DNA of 15,020 bases, from NCBI GenBank assembly GCA_910587495.1, contig CAJUMT010000043.1:4163-19182 (forward strand), given 5' to 3'. Position 1 is the first letter of the stretch. Each line of letters opens with the position of its first letter. Under the pieces are notes generated by a model. It saw only the letters and a program-made list of their open reading frames with translations. It was not told where the DNA came from and searched no databases. Source of the DNA: an uncultured Lachnospiraceae bacterium (GTDB lineage: Bacteria > Bacillota_A > Clostridia > Lachnospirales > Lachnospiraceae). Positions 1 to 8,203 of this stretch are shown here, one piece after another. Made by a program: the position numbers and the translations under genes.

Positions 1-32
1 GACTGGAGTTCAGACGTGTGCTCTTCCGATCT
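1..32 (+). other. Illumina TruSeq read-2 adapter (artefact)
   Basis: These 32 bases begin GACTGGAGTTCAGACG and end GCTCTTCCGATCT, which is the well-known Illumina TruSeq read-2 / multiplexing adapter lacking only its first GT. The adapter ends in CGATCT exactly at base 32, and genomic sequence (agtcagg...) follows. It is not part of the organism. It makes a false GTG start at base 16 that would give the sbcD reading frame about six foreign residues. Confidence 0.97.
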
Positions 33-33
33 A

Positions 34-1014
34 GTCAGGCTTTTGGACTATTTTTTATGCTGCCTGTCCGAACTGGATACAGAAACCTTTATCATCAGCG
101 GCAATCACGATTCAGACGAACGGCTGCATTTTGGAAGCGCTTTATTTGAAGCGGGGAAAATACATATTTGCGCAAAATATGACGGTCATCTTTACCAAAA
201 ACAATTATCTGATGCATTTGGTTCTGTTCATATCTGGCTTCTGCCCTTTGTAAAAGCATCCCAGGTAAAACATTTTTATCCGAACGAAGAAATCCGTTCT
301 TATGATAACGCGGTCAGAACGGTTCTTGCGCATGCAGAGATAGATCCGTCGGAACGAAATATTCTGGCGGCCCATCAATTTGTCATCGGAAAAGACAAAG
401 ACCCAAAGACCGGCGGTTCCGAAAGCGCGGCGGTATTAAGCGTCGGCGCGGTGGAAAAAATAGGGGCGGACTGCTTTGACAGCTTTGATTATGTGGCTCT
501 TGGGCATATTCACTCGCCGCAGCAAATTGGAAAAGAAACTGTGCGGTATTCCGGCTCGCTTCTTAAATATTCTTTAAGCGAAGCAGACAATGAAAAATCG
601 GTTCCGGTTGTCACTTTCGGGAAAAAGAGGGACGTTTCCGTGGAGCTGGTCCCGCTTAAACCGCTTCGGAATATGCGGCGTCTGAAAGGAACATTAAAAC
701 AGCTTTTGGACAGGCAGAACATAGAGTCTCCGGAGGATTATATTTATGCAACCCTTACAGATGAAGATCCCGTCAATGATGTGATGAACATCTTCCGCCA
801 GTATTATCCAAACACCATGAAGATCGACTATGACAACGCGCATACCCGCGCAATAGAACAGACGGATCTGCGCGGGGCGGTTCAGGAGCGTTCCTATGCA
901 GAGCTGGTGTCCGATTTTTACCACATTATGTACGGGTGCGAAATAAGTGAAGAAGAGCTTAAGATTATGAAAAAAGCAGCAAAGGAGGCAGGTGTGATCG
1001 ATGAGACCGATTAA
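34..1014 (+). CDS. sbcD: Exonuclease subunit SbcD, 5'-truncated
   Basis: This is the Mre11-like metallophosphoesterase subunit of SbcCD, an ATP-dependent nuclease that cuts hairpins and blocked DNA ends in the cytoplasm. About 326 residues remain of a family length near 380. The remaining sequence carries the phosphoesterase motifs GNHDS (codons at about 100-114), AAHQF with its histidine at 373-375, and GHIHSP with GHIH at 502-513. The N-terminal DxH and GD metal-binding motifs are missing because the sequence begins with adapter. The in-frame GTG at base 16 lies inside that adapter and is not a real start; codon 34-36 is the first wholly genomic one. The stop at 1012-1014 overlaps the start of sbcC by 14 nt, the usual sbcDC arrangement. 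Identity is firm; the gene is broken by assembly, with no sign of mutation. Confidence 0.95.
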   Translation, partial: VRLLDYFLCCLSELDTETFIISGNHDSDERLHFGSALFEAGKIHICAKYDGHLYQKQLSDAFGSVHIWLLPFVKASQVKHFYPNEEIRSYDNAVRTVLAHAEIDPSERNILAAHQFVIGKDKDPKTGGSESAAVLSVGAVEKIGADCFDSFDYVALGHIHSPQQIGKETVRYSGSLLKYSLSEADNEKSVPVVTFGKKRDVSVELVPLKPLRNMRRLKGTLKQLLDRQNIESPEDYIYATLTDEDPVNDVMNIFRQYYPNTMKIDYDNAHTRAIEQTDLRGAVQERSYAELVSDFYHIMYGCEISEEELKIMKKAAKEAGVIDETD

Positions 1015-4000
1015 ACTCAAGATCAGCGCGTTCGGCCCTTATGCGCACGAAATGCCGACGATTCATTTTGAACAATTTAAAGACAGAGGACTTTTTCTTA
1101 TTTCCGGAGATACAGGTGCAGGTAAGACGATGATCTTTGACGCCATTTGTTTTGCTTTGTACGGCGAGACAAGCGGCGCGTACCGGGATACGAAAAATCT
1201 GCGCAGCGAATACGCAGGGCCATCGGATCAAAGCTATGTGGATTTTTATTTTGAGCATCAGGGAAAGCGGTATCATGTATACAGGGAGCCATCCTATGTC
1301 AGGCCTAAAAAAAGGGGCGCGGAAGGCATAAAGACAGAACCAGAAAATGCTGTCTTTTATCAGGAAGGCCAGCCGCCCATGGAAGGTATAAAGCAGGTCA
1401 ACCAGAGAGTGGAAGAGCTGCTGCGGGTAAACTTTAAGCAGTTTAAGCAGATCGCCATGATCGCCCAGGGTGAATTTTGGAATCTTCTGAACGCATCCAC
1501 GGACGACCGCACGAAGATCCTGCGGACAATCTTTATGACTTCCGGTTATGAGGATATCAAATACAAGTTAAAAGACAAAAAAGATAAAAGTGATTTGGAG
1601 CGAAAAAAGACAGAAGCCAGCATCCTGCAGTATTTCAGGGAAGCAGAAGCGCCGGAAGAAAATATGCTCAAAGAAGAGCTTTTATCCTTGCAGGAAAAGG
1701 CGGATCAAAGCAACAGCGCGTGGAACATAGACGAGATGCTGCATATTCTGGAAAGGGTAATAAAAGAGGATCAGACTGCTCTTACGGCGGAACAGGAAAA
1801 ATTTCAGGATGCAAACAGCGCGCTGGAGAAAAAGAAACAATTCTTAACCAATGCCCGGACGAATAATGCTTTTTTGGAGCGTTTAGAAACATTTGAAAAT
1901 GAGAAAAAGCGCTTAGATGCACAAAAAGATTACATAGAACAAAAACGGCAATTGGCTGAAAGACAAAAGGCTGCCGTCAGAAATGTAAAGCCTGCCTTTG
2001 ACGTTTTGCAAAAAGAAGAGCAGGAAGCCTTGAAGACCGCCGAGGAAGTGCAGGCGCAGGAGAAAAAATTATCCGAAGCGACTGCAAAAGGCCTGCGGAC
2101 AGAGACAGCGTTTCAAAAGGCCTGCGAGGCAAAGCCGGAAGCGGAGCAGCTGAATCACAGAGCTGCAGAGCTGGAAAAGGAGATTCCAAGATATAAAGAA
2201 CGAGACAGGCTGGTTCGGGAAGCCGCGTCCCTGGAACAAGAGGCAAACGCTCTGGAACAGGAAGAATTGCGCCTGAAAGAAGAAGAACAAACGCTGAAGG
2301 CGGCGATCCGGAAGCTTGACGGACAACTAGAAGAATTGAAAAACTGTGAAGCAAAGCTAGTGAAGGCGCAGGAAACGGGAAACCAGTTTTTGACGTCGGG
2401 CAGAAAATTAAACGATATCCTGCGCAGGGATATTCCGGCATACGAAAAGGCACTGGAAGACTGCGGCAAAAAACAGAAGCATTTTGTGAAAGAGCAGGCG
2501 TTGTATAACGATGCGGAAGCAAGGCGCAGACATTGCGAGACGATCCTGGACAACTGCCGTGCCGGAATCCTGGCGCGGGGACTTAAAGACGGAAGCGCAT
2601 GCCCGGTCTGCGGCTCCGTTCATCATCCCAGGCTTGCCACGCTGCCGGATGAGACGGTTTCGGAAGAAGAATTTAAAAGATTACAGGAGGAAGAAAACGC
2701 CGCAAAAGAGAAAAAAGACGCCGCCCGCATTGAAGCTGAAAAGGCCAATACGTTTGCGGGGTCTTTGAAGGTGCAGTTACGAGAAAAGATACAGGAATGT
2801 GTCGAAGACCTGGATCAGGAAAGCCCTTTAGAAGCATGGTTTTCATCTGTTTCACAGAAACTTGGCCATCTCAAACGCCTATATAACGAGAACAAAAAAG
2901 AAGCTGCCCGACTGCAGGAAGACTGCGATGCGTATCATCAGGCCGGTCAGTCTGTCAAAAAAGCCAGAGAACAGGAAACGGATCTTGCCCATAGAAGAGA
3001 AGTTTACACAGAAAAGAAGCAGATAAACCTTGCTGCTTTTGCGGAAAAGTCTGCTTCTTTGAAAGAATATAAACTGGAGTTCCCCGACGAAGCAGCTGCC
3101 AGAAAAGAACAAAAAAAAGCGGCCAAGAGAGCTTCAGATATTCAGACCATGATCGAAGACGCCAGAAAAATAGCCCAGGACGCCGTAATAGAAAAGACCC
3201 AGGCGGAGACCCATCTGGCAGCTCTAAAACAAACGCTTACAACCCTGGGAATAAATATCGCCGCATATAGAAAAGAGTTCCAGGAGAAAGCAAAAGAGAA
3301 TCATTTTGCATCAAAAGAAGAATTTTTATCTTTCCTTACAGAGGAAAAAGAAATCGCAAAGAACGAAAAAGAAATTCAGGCCTATGAGCAGCAGGCCGCT
3401 GCCAATGCGCAGCAACTGGCGCAGGCCCGCAAAGACGCCGAAGGCAGGACAAAAGTAGACGAAACTATACTGTCGAAAGAAGTCGCTGCTCAGACGCTTA
3501 AGGTGGACGCGCTCAGAGACCAGGCGACACAAACCAATCACAGGCTCTTGCGCAACACAGATATAAAAGAAAAAATAGCCGGGAGAAAAATGCCCCTGGA
3601 AAAATATCAGAAGGAATACGATCTTTGCAGCCGCCTTTACAATCTGGTCACAGGAAACCTGTCCGGCAAGGCAAAGATTACCTTTGAGCAGTATATACAG
3701 GCTGCTGGCTTCGACCGCATCATCGTCGCCGCCAACAGGCGCCTTCTGCCCATGAGCGACGGACAATATGAGCTTTTCAGAAAAGAAGAATTAAGTGACA
3801 AGAAAAGCCAGTCGAGCCTGGATCTTGAAGTACTTGACAATTTCACCGGACGCAGGCGTCCCGTGGGGAATTTATCCGGAGGCGAAAGCTTTAAGGCTTC
3901 TTTAAGCCTTGCGCTGGGGCTTTCAGATACCGTATCATCCAGCCTGGGCGGCGTGCAGATGGACGCGCTCTTTGTAGACGAAGGCTTTGGGACACTGGAC

Positions 4001-4168
4001 AGGCGCTCCATCGAAAATGCCATGGATATCCTGATTCACCTGTCGTCCTCTAATAAGCTGGTGGGTATCATAAGTCATCGGGAAGAACTGATGGAAAATA
4101 TCCCTCAGCAAATCCGGGTGAAAAAGACGAAAAAAGGAAGCGAGATACAGATTGATATGGGGTATTAA
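1001..4168 (+). CDS. sbcC: Exonuclease subunit SbcC (Rad50-like SMC ATPase)
   Basis: This is the ATPase partner of SbcD; it clamps DNA and drives end processing in recombination and hairpin removal. The 1055-residue length fits the family. The Walker A motif GDTGAGKT is at residues 36-43. Two long charged Glu/Lys/Gln-rich coiled-coil arms follow, roughly residues 190-530 and 540-880, separated by the zinc hook CPVC at residues 534-537 that dimerises two molecules. The C-terminal half-ATPase has the ABC signature LSGGES at 958-963, Walker B ending FVDE at 991-994, and the D-loop GFGTLD at 995-1000. The ATG at 1001 is preceded by GGAGG at 984-988, with a somewhat long 12-nt gap, and is translationally coupled to sbcD by overlap. 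All key residues are present, so it looks intact. It is visibly GC-richer than the cas genes downstream. Confidence 0.97.
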   Translation: MRPIKLKISAFGPYAHEMPTIHFEQFKDRGLFLISGDTGAGKTMIFDAICFALYGETSGAYRDTKNLRSEYAGPSDQSYVDFYFEHQGKRYHVYREPSYVRPKKRGAEGIKTEPENAVFYQEGQPPMEGIKQVNQRVEELLRVNFKQFKQIAMIAQGEFWNLLNASTDDRTKILRTIFMTSGYEDIKYKLKDKKDKSDLERKKTEASILQYFREAEAPEENMLKEELLSLQEKADQSNSAWNIDEMLHILERVIKEDQTALTAEQEKFQDANSALEKKKQFLTNARTNNAFLERLETFENEKKRLDAQKDYIEQKRQLAERQKAAVRNVKPAFDVLQKEEQEALKTAEEVQAQEKKLSEATAKGLRTETAFQKACEAKPEAEQLNHRAAELEKEIPRYKERDRLVREAASLEQEANALEQEELRLKEEEQTLKAAIRKLDGQLEELKNCEAKLVKAQETGNQFLTSGRKLNDILRRDIPAYEKALEDCGKKQKHFVKEQALYNDAEARRRHCETILDNCRAGILARGLKDGSACPVCGSVHHPRLATLPDETVSEEEFKRLQEEENAAKEKKDAARIEAEKANTFAGSLKVQLREKIQECVEDLDQESPLEAWFSSVSQKLGHLKRLYNENKKEAARLQEDCDAYHQAGQSVKKAREQETDLAHRREVYTEKKQINLAAFAEKSASLKEYKLEFPDEAAARKEQKKAAKRASDIQTMIEDARKIAQDAVIEKTQAETHLAALKQTLTTLGINIAAYRKEFQEKAKENHFASKEEFLSFLTEEKEIAKNEKEIQAYEQQAAANAQQLAQARKDAEGRTKVDETILSKEVAAQTLKVDALRDQATQTNHRLLRNTDIKEKIAGRKMPLEKYQKEYDLCSRLYNLVTGNLSGKAKITFEQYIQAAGFDRIIVAANRRLLPMSDGQYELFRKEELSDKKSQSSLDLEVLDNFTGRRRPVGNLSGGESFKASLSLALGLSDTVSSSLGGVQMDALFVDEGFGTLDRRSIENAMDILIHLSSSNKLVGIISHREELMENIPQQIRVKKTKKGSEIQIDMGY

Positions 4169-4207
4169 TGTTTATCCACGTCGCAAAACTATTGGAGGAA
4201 AACGAAA

Positions 4208-5512
4208 ATGAGTAAAAACAGAACCTTTTTCTCATGTGTGATTCCTTCCGTACTTGCGTTCGCATTATCCGGGGTATATGCGATTGTAGACGGATTTTTT
4301 ATCGGAAACAGCATCGGGGATATAGGACTTTCTACGATTAATGTAGCGTATCCTGTTGTTGCGCTTATGCAGGCGATTGGTACAGGAATCGGCATGGGAG
4401 GCGCAGTTGTTTATTCAATTACAGGCGCTTCCGGGGATCAGAAAAAGGCAGATTTATATGCAGGAGGGACAGGCACCTTCCTGTTAATTGCAAGCATTGT
4501 CATAACCGCATTGTCATATATTTTTCTGGATACAGTCCTTGCGCTGCTGGGCGGGGAAGGAGATATATTTATACTGGGGAAGAAATATCTGCACATCATT
4601 ATTTTCGGGACTGTATTTCAGATTTTTTCCACGGGCGTTGTTCCTTTGATTCGTAATTGTAACGGATCCGCTTTTGCAATGATATCCATGGTCTCAGGAT
4701 TTCTGACAAACATCCTGCTTGATTATCTGTTTGTATGGGTATTTCAGTGGGGCGTCACGGGCGCGGCAGCGGCTACCGTGATCGGAGAAGGCGTTACCAT
4801 GGCTATGGGGACAGTTTATTTGTGTATGAGAAAAATTCCTTTGTTTCGTTTTCATATCCCAGGTGCAAGCAGTTTGTTTTCCCGCATTGTGAAGATTGGG
4901 CTGGCGCCTTTTGGCCTGACCATGACGCCGAACATAGCGCTGGTTCTTATGAACCGCAGATTGATTTTATATGGCGGCGAACAGGCGGTCGCCTGCTATG
5001 CATGCATTGCGTATGCATTGACAATTGTGTATATGTTTTTACAGGGAGTCGGCGACGGAAGCCAGCCGTTGATGAGTAAATATTACGGCGCAGGGGAAGT
5101 AAAAGAATTTTACGGCGTCCGACGAATGGCTTATGGCCTGGCGGAAGTTTTGGCAATTTTCAGCATATGTGTTCTGTTCATGGGACGTTTTCAGATCGGC
5201 CTGTTGTTTGGGGCTTCAAAAGCCGTGTTGATCGAAACAGGAAATGTAATTTCCATGTTTTTGGTTGGCGTCGTTTTTCTCGCGTTTACAAGAATCACCA
5301 CGTCAGGATTTTACGCGTCTGAGAACAACTTATTTTCTTATATTCTAGTCTACGCAGAGCCGGTGCTGTTATTTGTGTTTTTGCTTGTGCTGCCGCCGAT
5401 TTTCGGGTTACAAGGTGTCTGGTGGAGTACAGGTCTTTCCCAGGTGGTGTGCGGGGGGATTGCGATGGTGTTTGGTTTTTTAGAGAGCCGGAAAAGGATA
5501 CCAGGGATGTGA
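4208..5512 (+). CDS. MATE family efflux transporter
   Basis: This 434-residue integral membrane protein is of the multidrug and toxin extrusion (MATE, NorM/MepA/DinF-like) family, antiporters that export cationic drugs or other compounds using a Na+ or H+ gradient. About twelve hydrophobic segments fill nearly the whole length, with no signal peptide. The region around residues 155-195 contains an N-x-LLDYLFVW segment followed by GVTGAAAATVIGEG, a hallmark pattern of the MATE N-lobe, with the equivalent gap before the C-lobe. The length is slightly short of the usual 440-460. The ATG at 4208 has a strong GGAGG at 4194-4198. The 39-nt gap after sbcC holds no obvious terminator or promoter, so it may be co-transcribed with sbcDC. 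The substrate cannot be told from sequence, and nothing links it functionally to the CRISPR operon that begins 33 nt downstream. Confidence 0.9.
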   Translation: MSKNRTFFSCVIPSVLAFALSGVYAIVDGFFIGNSIGDIGLSTINVAYPVVALMQAIGTGIGMGGAVVYSITGASGDQKKADLYAGGTGTFLLIASIVITALSYIFLDTVLALLGGEGDIFILGKKYLHIIIFGTVFQIFSTGVVPLIRNCNGSAFAMISMVSGFLTNILLDYLFVWVFQWGVTGAAAATVIGEGVTMAMGTVYLCMRKIPLFRFHIPGASSLFSRIVKIGLAPFGLTMTPNIALVLMNRRLILYGGEQAVACYACIAYALTIVYMFLQGVGDGSQPLMSKYYGAGEVKEFYGVRRMAYGLAEVLAIFSICVLFMGRFQIGLLFGASKAVLIETGNVISMFLVGVVFLAFTRITTSGFYASENNLFSYILVYAEPVLLFVFLLVLPPIFGLQGVWWSTGLSQVVCGGIAMVFGFLESRKRIPGM

Positions 5513-5518
5513 TATAAT
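5510..5518 (+). promoter_or_regulatory. Candidate extended -10 promoter for the cas operon
   Basis: TGATATAAT matches the extended -10 consensus TGnTATAAT exactly; it begins within the TGA stop of the MATE gene and lies 28 nt upstream of the cas3 ATG. A transcript would start near 5525, leaving the cas3 ribosome site AAGGAG (5531-5536) in a short leader of about 20 nt. There is no good -35 box (GGAAAA-like sequence where TTGACA would be), which extended -10 promoters tolerate. Activity is inferred. Confidence 0.45.
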
Positions 5519-5545
5519 GACTGAATATCTAAGGAGTACTACAAA

Positions 5546-8203
5546 ATGAACCTTTCACGAGAGATGAAACTGATGATTGCAAAATCCGGCATTGAAAATA
5601 AATGGCTTCCATTTTGGATGCACGCAACGGATACTGCAAATGTGATAAGTGAGCTTATTCATTTGCGTTATTCGTCGCTTTCGGATTTGTGCGGAATGCC
5701 TTTTGGTGATTTTAAGAGAACGGCAGTGCTGTTGGCGTATCTTCATGATATAGGAAAAATAACACCGCTGTTCCAGTCGCAGATTTTGAAATCTCTGCCT
5801 GAAAGACATTCTTTGTTTGAACATTATGGTATTTGTAATATTGCCGAAAATTTTATTAACAAAGATAAATCTCACCATACAAAATGCGGCGAGGCAATTT
5901 TGCTGAAATTGGGTTTTCCCAAAGGATTTTCTTCTGTAGTCGGAGCACATCATGGTATGCCTGCAGAGGATTTACTTCATCATATTGAAAAATATCGTGA
6001 TCATTTTTTTGGAATACCGGAAGATTATGAACTGTGGAATGGGCTATATGAAGAATGGATGAAATATTCTCTTGAAAAGGCAGGATTTTGTAATGTATCA
6101 GAAATTCCTGTACTTTCGCAAAAATCGGAAATTCTGCTGTCAGCGCTTTTGATTATGTCAGACTGGCTGGCAAGTGACCAAACAAATTTTGAGTTATTAG
6201 AAGAGGATGTGATTTTATCGGAAGACAAATATCCGAAAGATCGTTGTTATAATGCACTTGAAAAGTTAGAATTTTCTGAATACGGGGAATTGTACCAGGA
6301 AGGAATTTCTGATGAAGACTTTAAAGACCGATTTGGTTTTGCCATGAATGCCATTCAAAAAAATGTGATAGATACAGTGGAAAAATGCAGGGAGCCAGGA
6401 GTATTCATTTTAGAAGCACCTATGGGAATTGGAAAAACAGAGGCCGCCCTTGCAGCAACTGAAATTCTCTCTGCAAAATGTAATAAAACGGGTTTATTTT
6501 TTGGACTTCCTACACAGGCAACTGCTAACGGCATTTTTGAACGAGTTGTACAGTGGGCCGAGTTGCAGTCATATGATTCTGTTCATAATATTAATCTGGT
6601 ACATGGCAACGCAGAATTTCAGCCGGTTTTTGCGGAGCTAAAAGATGGAACTATGCGGCAGACGGATGTGGATGGCGAAAGTGGGTTGATAGTAAATACG
6701 TTTTTTTGCGGCAGCAAGATGTCGCTTTTATCGGATTTTGTAGTAGCAACTGTAGACAGGATGCTAATGTCTGCTTTGAAGAAAAAGCATGTTATGCTTC
6801 TGCATCTGGGACTTTCTCAAAAGGTTGTAATTGTAGACGAATGCCACGCATACGACGCGTACATGAATCAATATCTTGACAGGGCTTTAGCATGGCTGCA
6901 TGAGTATAAAGTTCCTGTGGTGCTGCTTTCAGCAACGCTTCCTTCTGACAGGCGCAAAGGACTGATAGAAGCTTACCTAAATGATAAGAAAAACGCTCTG
7001 AGTTTTCTCGAAGTCGAATATCCACGCCTTACTTATACAGATGGCTGTGAGGTATTTACAAAGGCTTTGCCAAGGGAAGACAAGAAAAAAACGGTAAAAA
7101 TGACTTGCGGAGATGAGGATATAGCTATTGAAAAGATTAAGGATGCGGTGTACGCAGGCGCCTGTGTCGGTATTATCTGTAATACAGTTGTAAGGGCGCA
7201 GTATTTTGCTGAAATATTTAACAACATGATTGAAGCAAAAGTAATCTTATATCATGCGCAATACATTATCCCGGATAGAATAGAACGGGAAGAAATGTTG
7301 AAAAAAACAATTGGGAAAGACTCGACTGCAAAAATGAGAAACGGAGTAGTTGTGATCGGAACGCAGGTTCTTGAACAGTCTCTGGATATTGATTTTGATA
7401 TTCTGATTACAGATCTTTGTCCTATGGATCTTCTACTTCAAAGGATTGGACGATTGCAGCGGCATTCACGGACCGACAGGCCTTGCGGATATGAAACTGC
7501 GGAATGTATTGTTTTAGGTGCGGATGAGTTTGATAGGTCTTCAGAACAAATTTATACAAAATGGCTGCTTCAGCAGACAAGAAAATTACTTCCCTCTTGT
7601 ATCACGCTTCCTGATGATATTGACTCGCTTGTATATAAGACTTATCAAATTACGCAGGCTGATGGAGAGGAAGAGAAAGCTGCTCTGAAAGATTATCAAG
7701 ATTTGCTGGAGGATAAACAGCAAAGAGCGAAAGGCTTTTTAATGGCTTTGCCAAAAGAAAGCAGAAGAGGCAGCGATCTTCATCATTGGCTTCGTAATTC
7801 CGCAAACGATGATGAAAACAGCGCTCTAGCAGCAGTACGCGATGGTACATTCTCAATAGAAGTTCTTGTCCTGATACAGTACACAGATGGAATGCTGGGG
7901 ATTTTGCCATGGCAGACGGATGGCAGAAAATATCGTTGTGATATTTGTCCGCCGGACGACGCGTGCAGACAAATTGCACAACAGAAGCTTCGGCTTCCGG
8001 CAAGGTTTTGTTATGATATCAACAGGACGGTAAACGAACTGGAAGAAATGGATCGACATTTGACAGGGTTCCAAAAATCCCGTTGGCTGAAAGGACAGCT
8101 TGTAATTTTGCTGAATGAGAATTTTAATGCAGAGCTGTGTGGGGTTAAGATTATATATTCGCAGGATAAAGGATTTACATATATAAAGGAGGGTCAAGAG
8201 TGA
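5546..8203 (+). CDS. cas3: CRISPR-associated helicase/nuclease Cas3 (type I-E)
   Basis: Cas3 is recruited by target-bound Cascade, nicks the displaced strand, and then unwinds and degrades DNA. The 885-residue length matches full type I-E Cas3. The N-terminal HD nuclease keeps its metal ligands: H26 (in WMHATDTA), H67-D68 (LHDIGK), H110-H111, and H135-H136 (GAHHG). The superfamily-2 helicase follows with Walker A GIGKT at 294-298, DECH at 431-434, motif III SAT at 462-464, and motif VI QRIGRLQR at 632-639. A C-terminal accessory domain completes it. The ATG at 5546 has AAGGAG at 5531-5536. The stop overlaps the next gene by 4 nt (GTGA), indicating translational coupling. All catalytic motifs are intact, so interference should be functional. 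GC drops noticeably relative to sbcC. Confidence 0.97.
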   Translation: MNLSREMKLMIAKSGIENKWLPFWMHATDTANVISELIHLRYSSLSDLCGMPFGDFKRTAVLLAYLHDIGKITPLFQSQILKSLPERHSLFEHYGICNIAENFINKDKSHHTKCGEAILLKLGFPKGFSSVVGAHHGMPAEDLLHHIEKYRDHFFGIPEDYELWNGLYEEWMKYSLEKAGFCNVSEIPVLSQKSEILLSALLIMSDWLASDQTNFELLEEDVILSEDKYPKDRCYNALEKLEFSEYGELYQEGISDEDFKDRFGFAMNAIQKNVIDTVEKCREPGVFILEAPMGIGKTEAALAATEILSAKCNKTGLFFGLPTQATANGIFERVVQWAELQSYDSVHNINLVHGNAEFQPVFAELKDGTMRQTDVDGESGLIVNTFFCGSKMSLLSDFVVATVDRMLMSALKKKHVMLLHLGLSQKVVIVDECHAYDAYMNQYLDRALAWLHEYKVPVVLLSATLPSDRRKGLIEAYLNDKKNALSFLEVEYPRLTYTDGCEVFTKALPREDKKKTVKMTCGDEDIAIEKIKDAVYAGACVGIICNTVVRAQYFAEIFNNMIEAKVILYHAQYIIPDRIEREEMLKKTIGKDSTAKMRNGVVVIGTQVLEQSLDIDFDILITDLCPMDLLLQRIGRLQRHSRTDRPCGYETAECIVLGADEFDRSSEQIYTKWLLQQTRKLLPSCITLPDDIDSLVYKTYQITQADGEEEKAALKDYQDLLEDKQQRAKGFLMALPKESRRGSDLHHWLRNSANDDENSALAAVRDGTFSIEVLVLIQYTDGMLGILPWQTDGRKYRCDICPPDDACRQIAQQKLRLPARFCYDINRTVNELEEMDRHLTGFQKSRWLKGQLVILLNENFNAELCGVKIIYSQDKGFTYIKEGQE

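Noticed and set aside
4735..5079. A second + strand frame of 114 codons inside the MATE gene
   Set aside because: It overlaps the well-supported transporter frame. Its Arg/Gly-rich translation has no recognisable motif and there is no ribosome site of its own.
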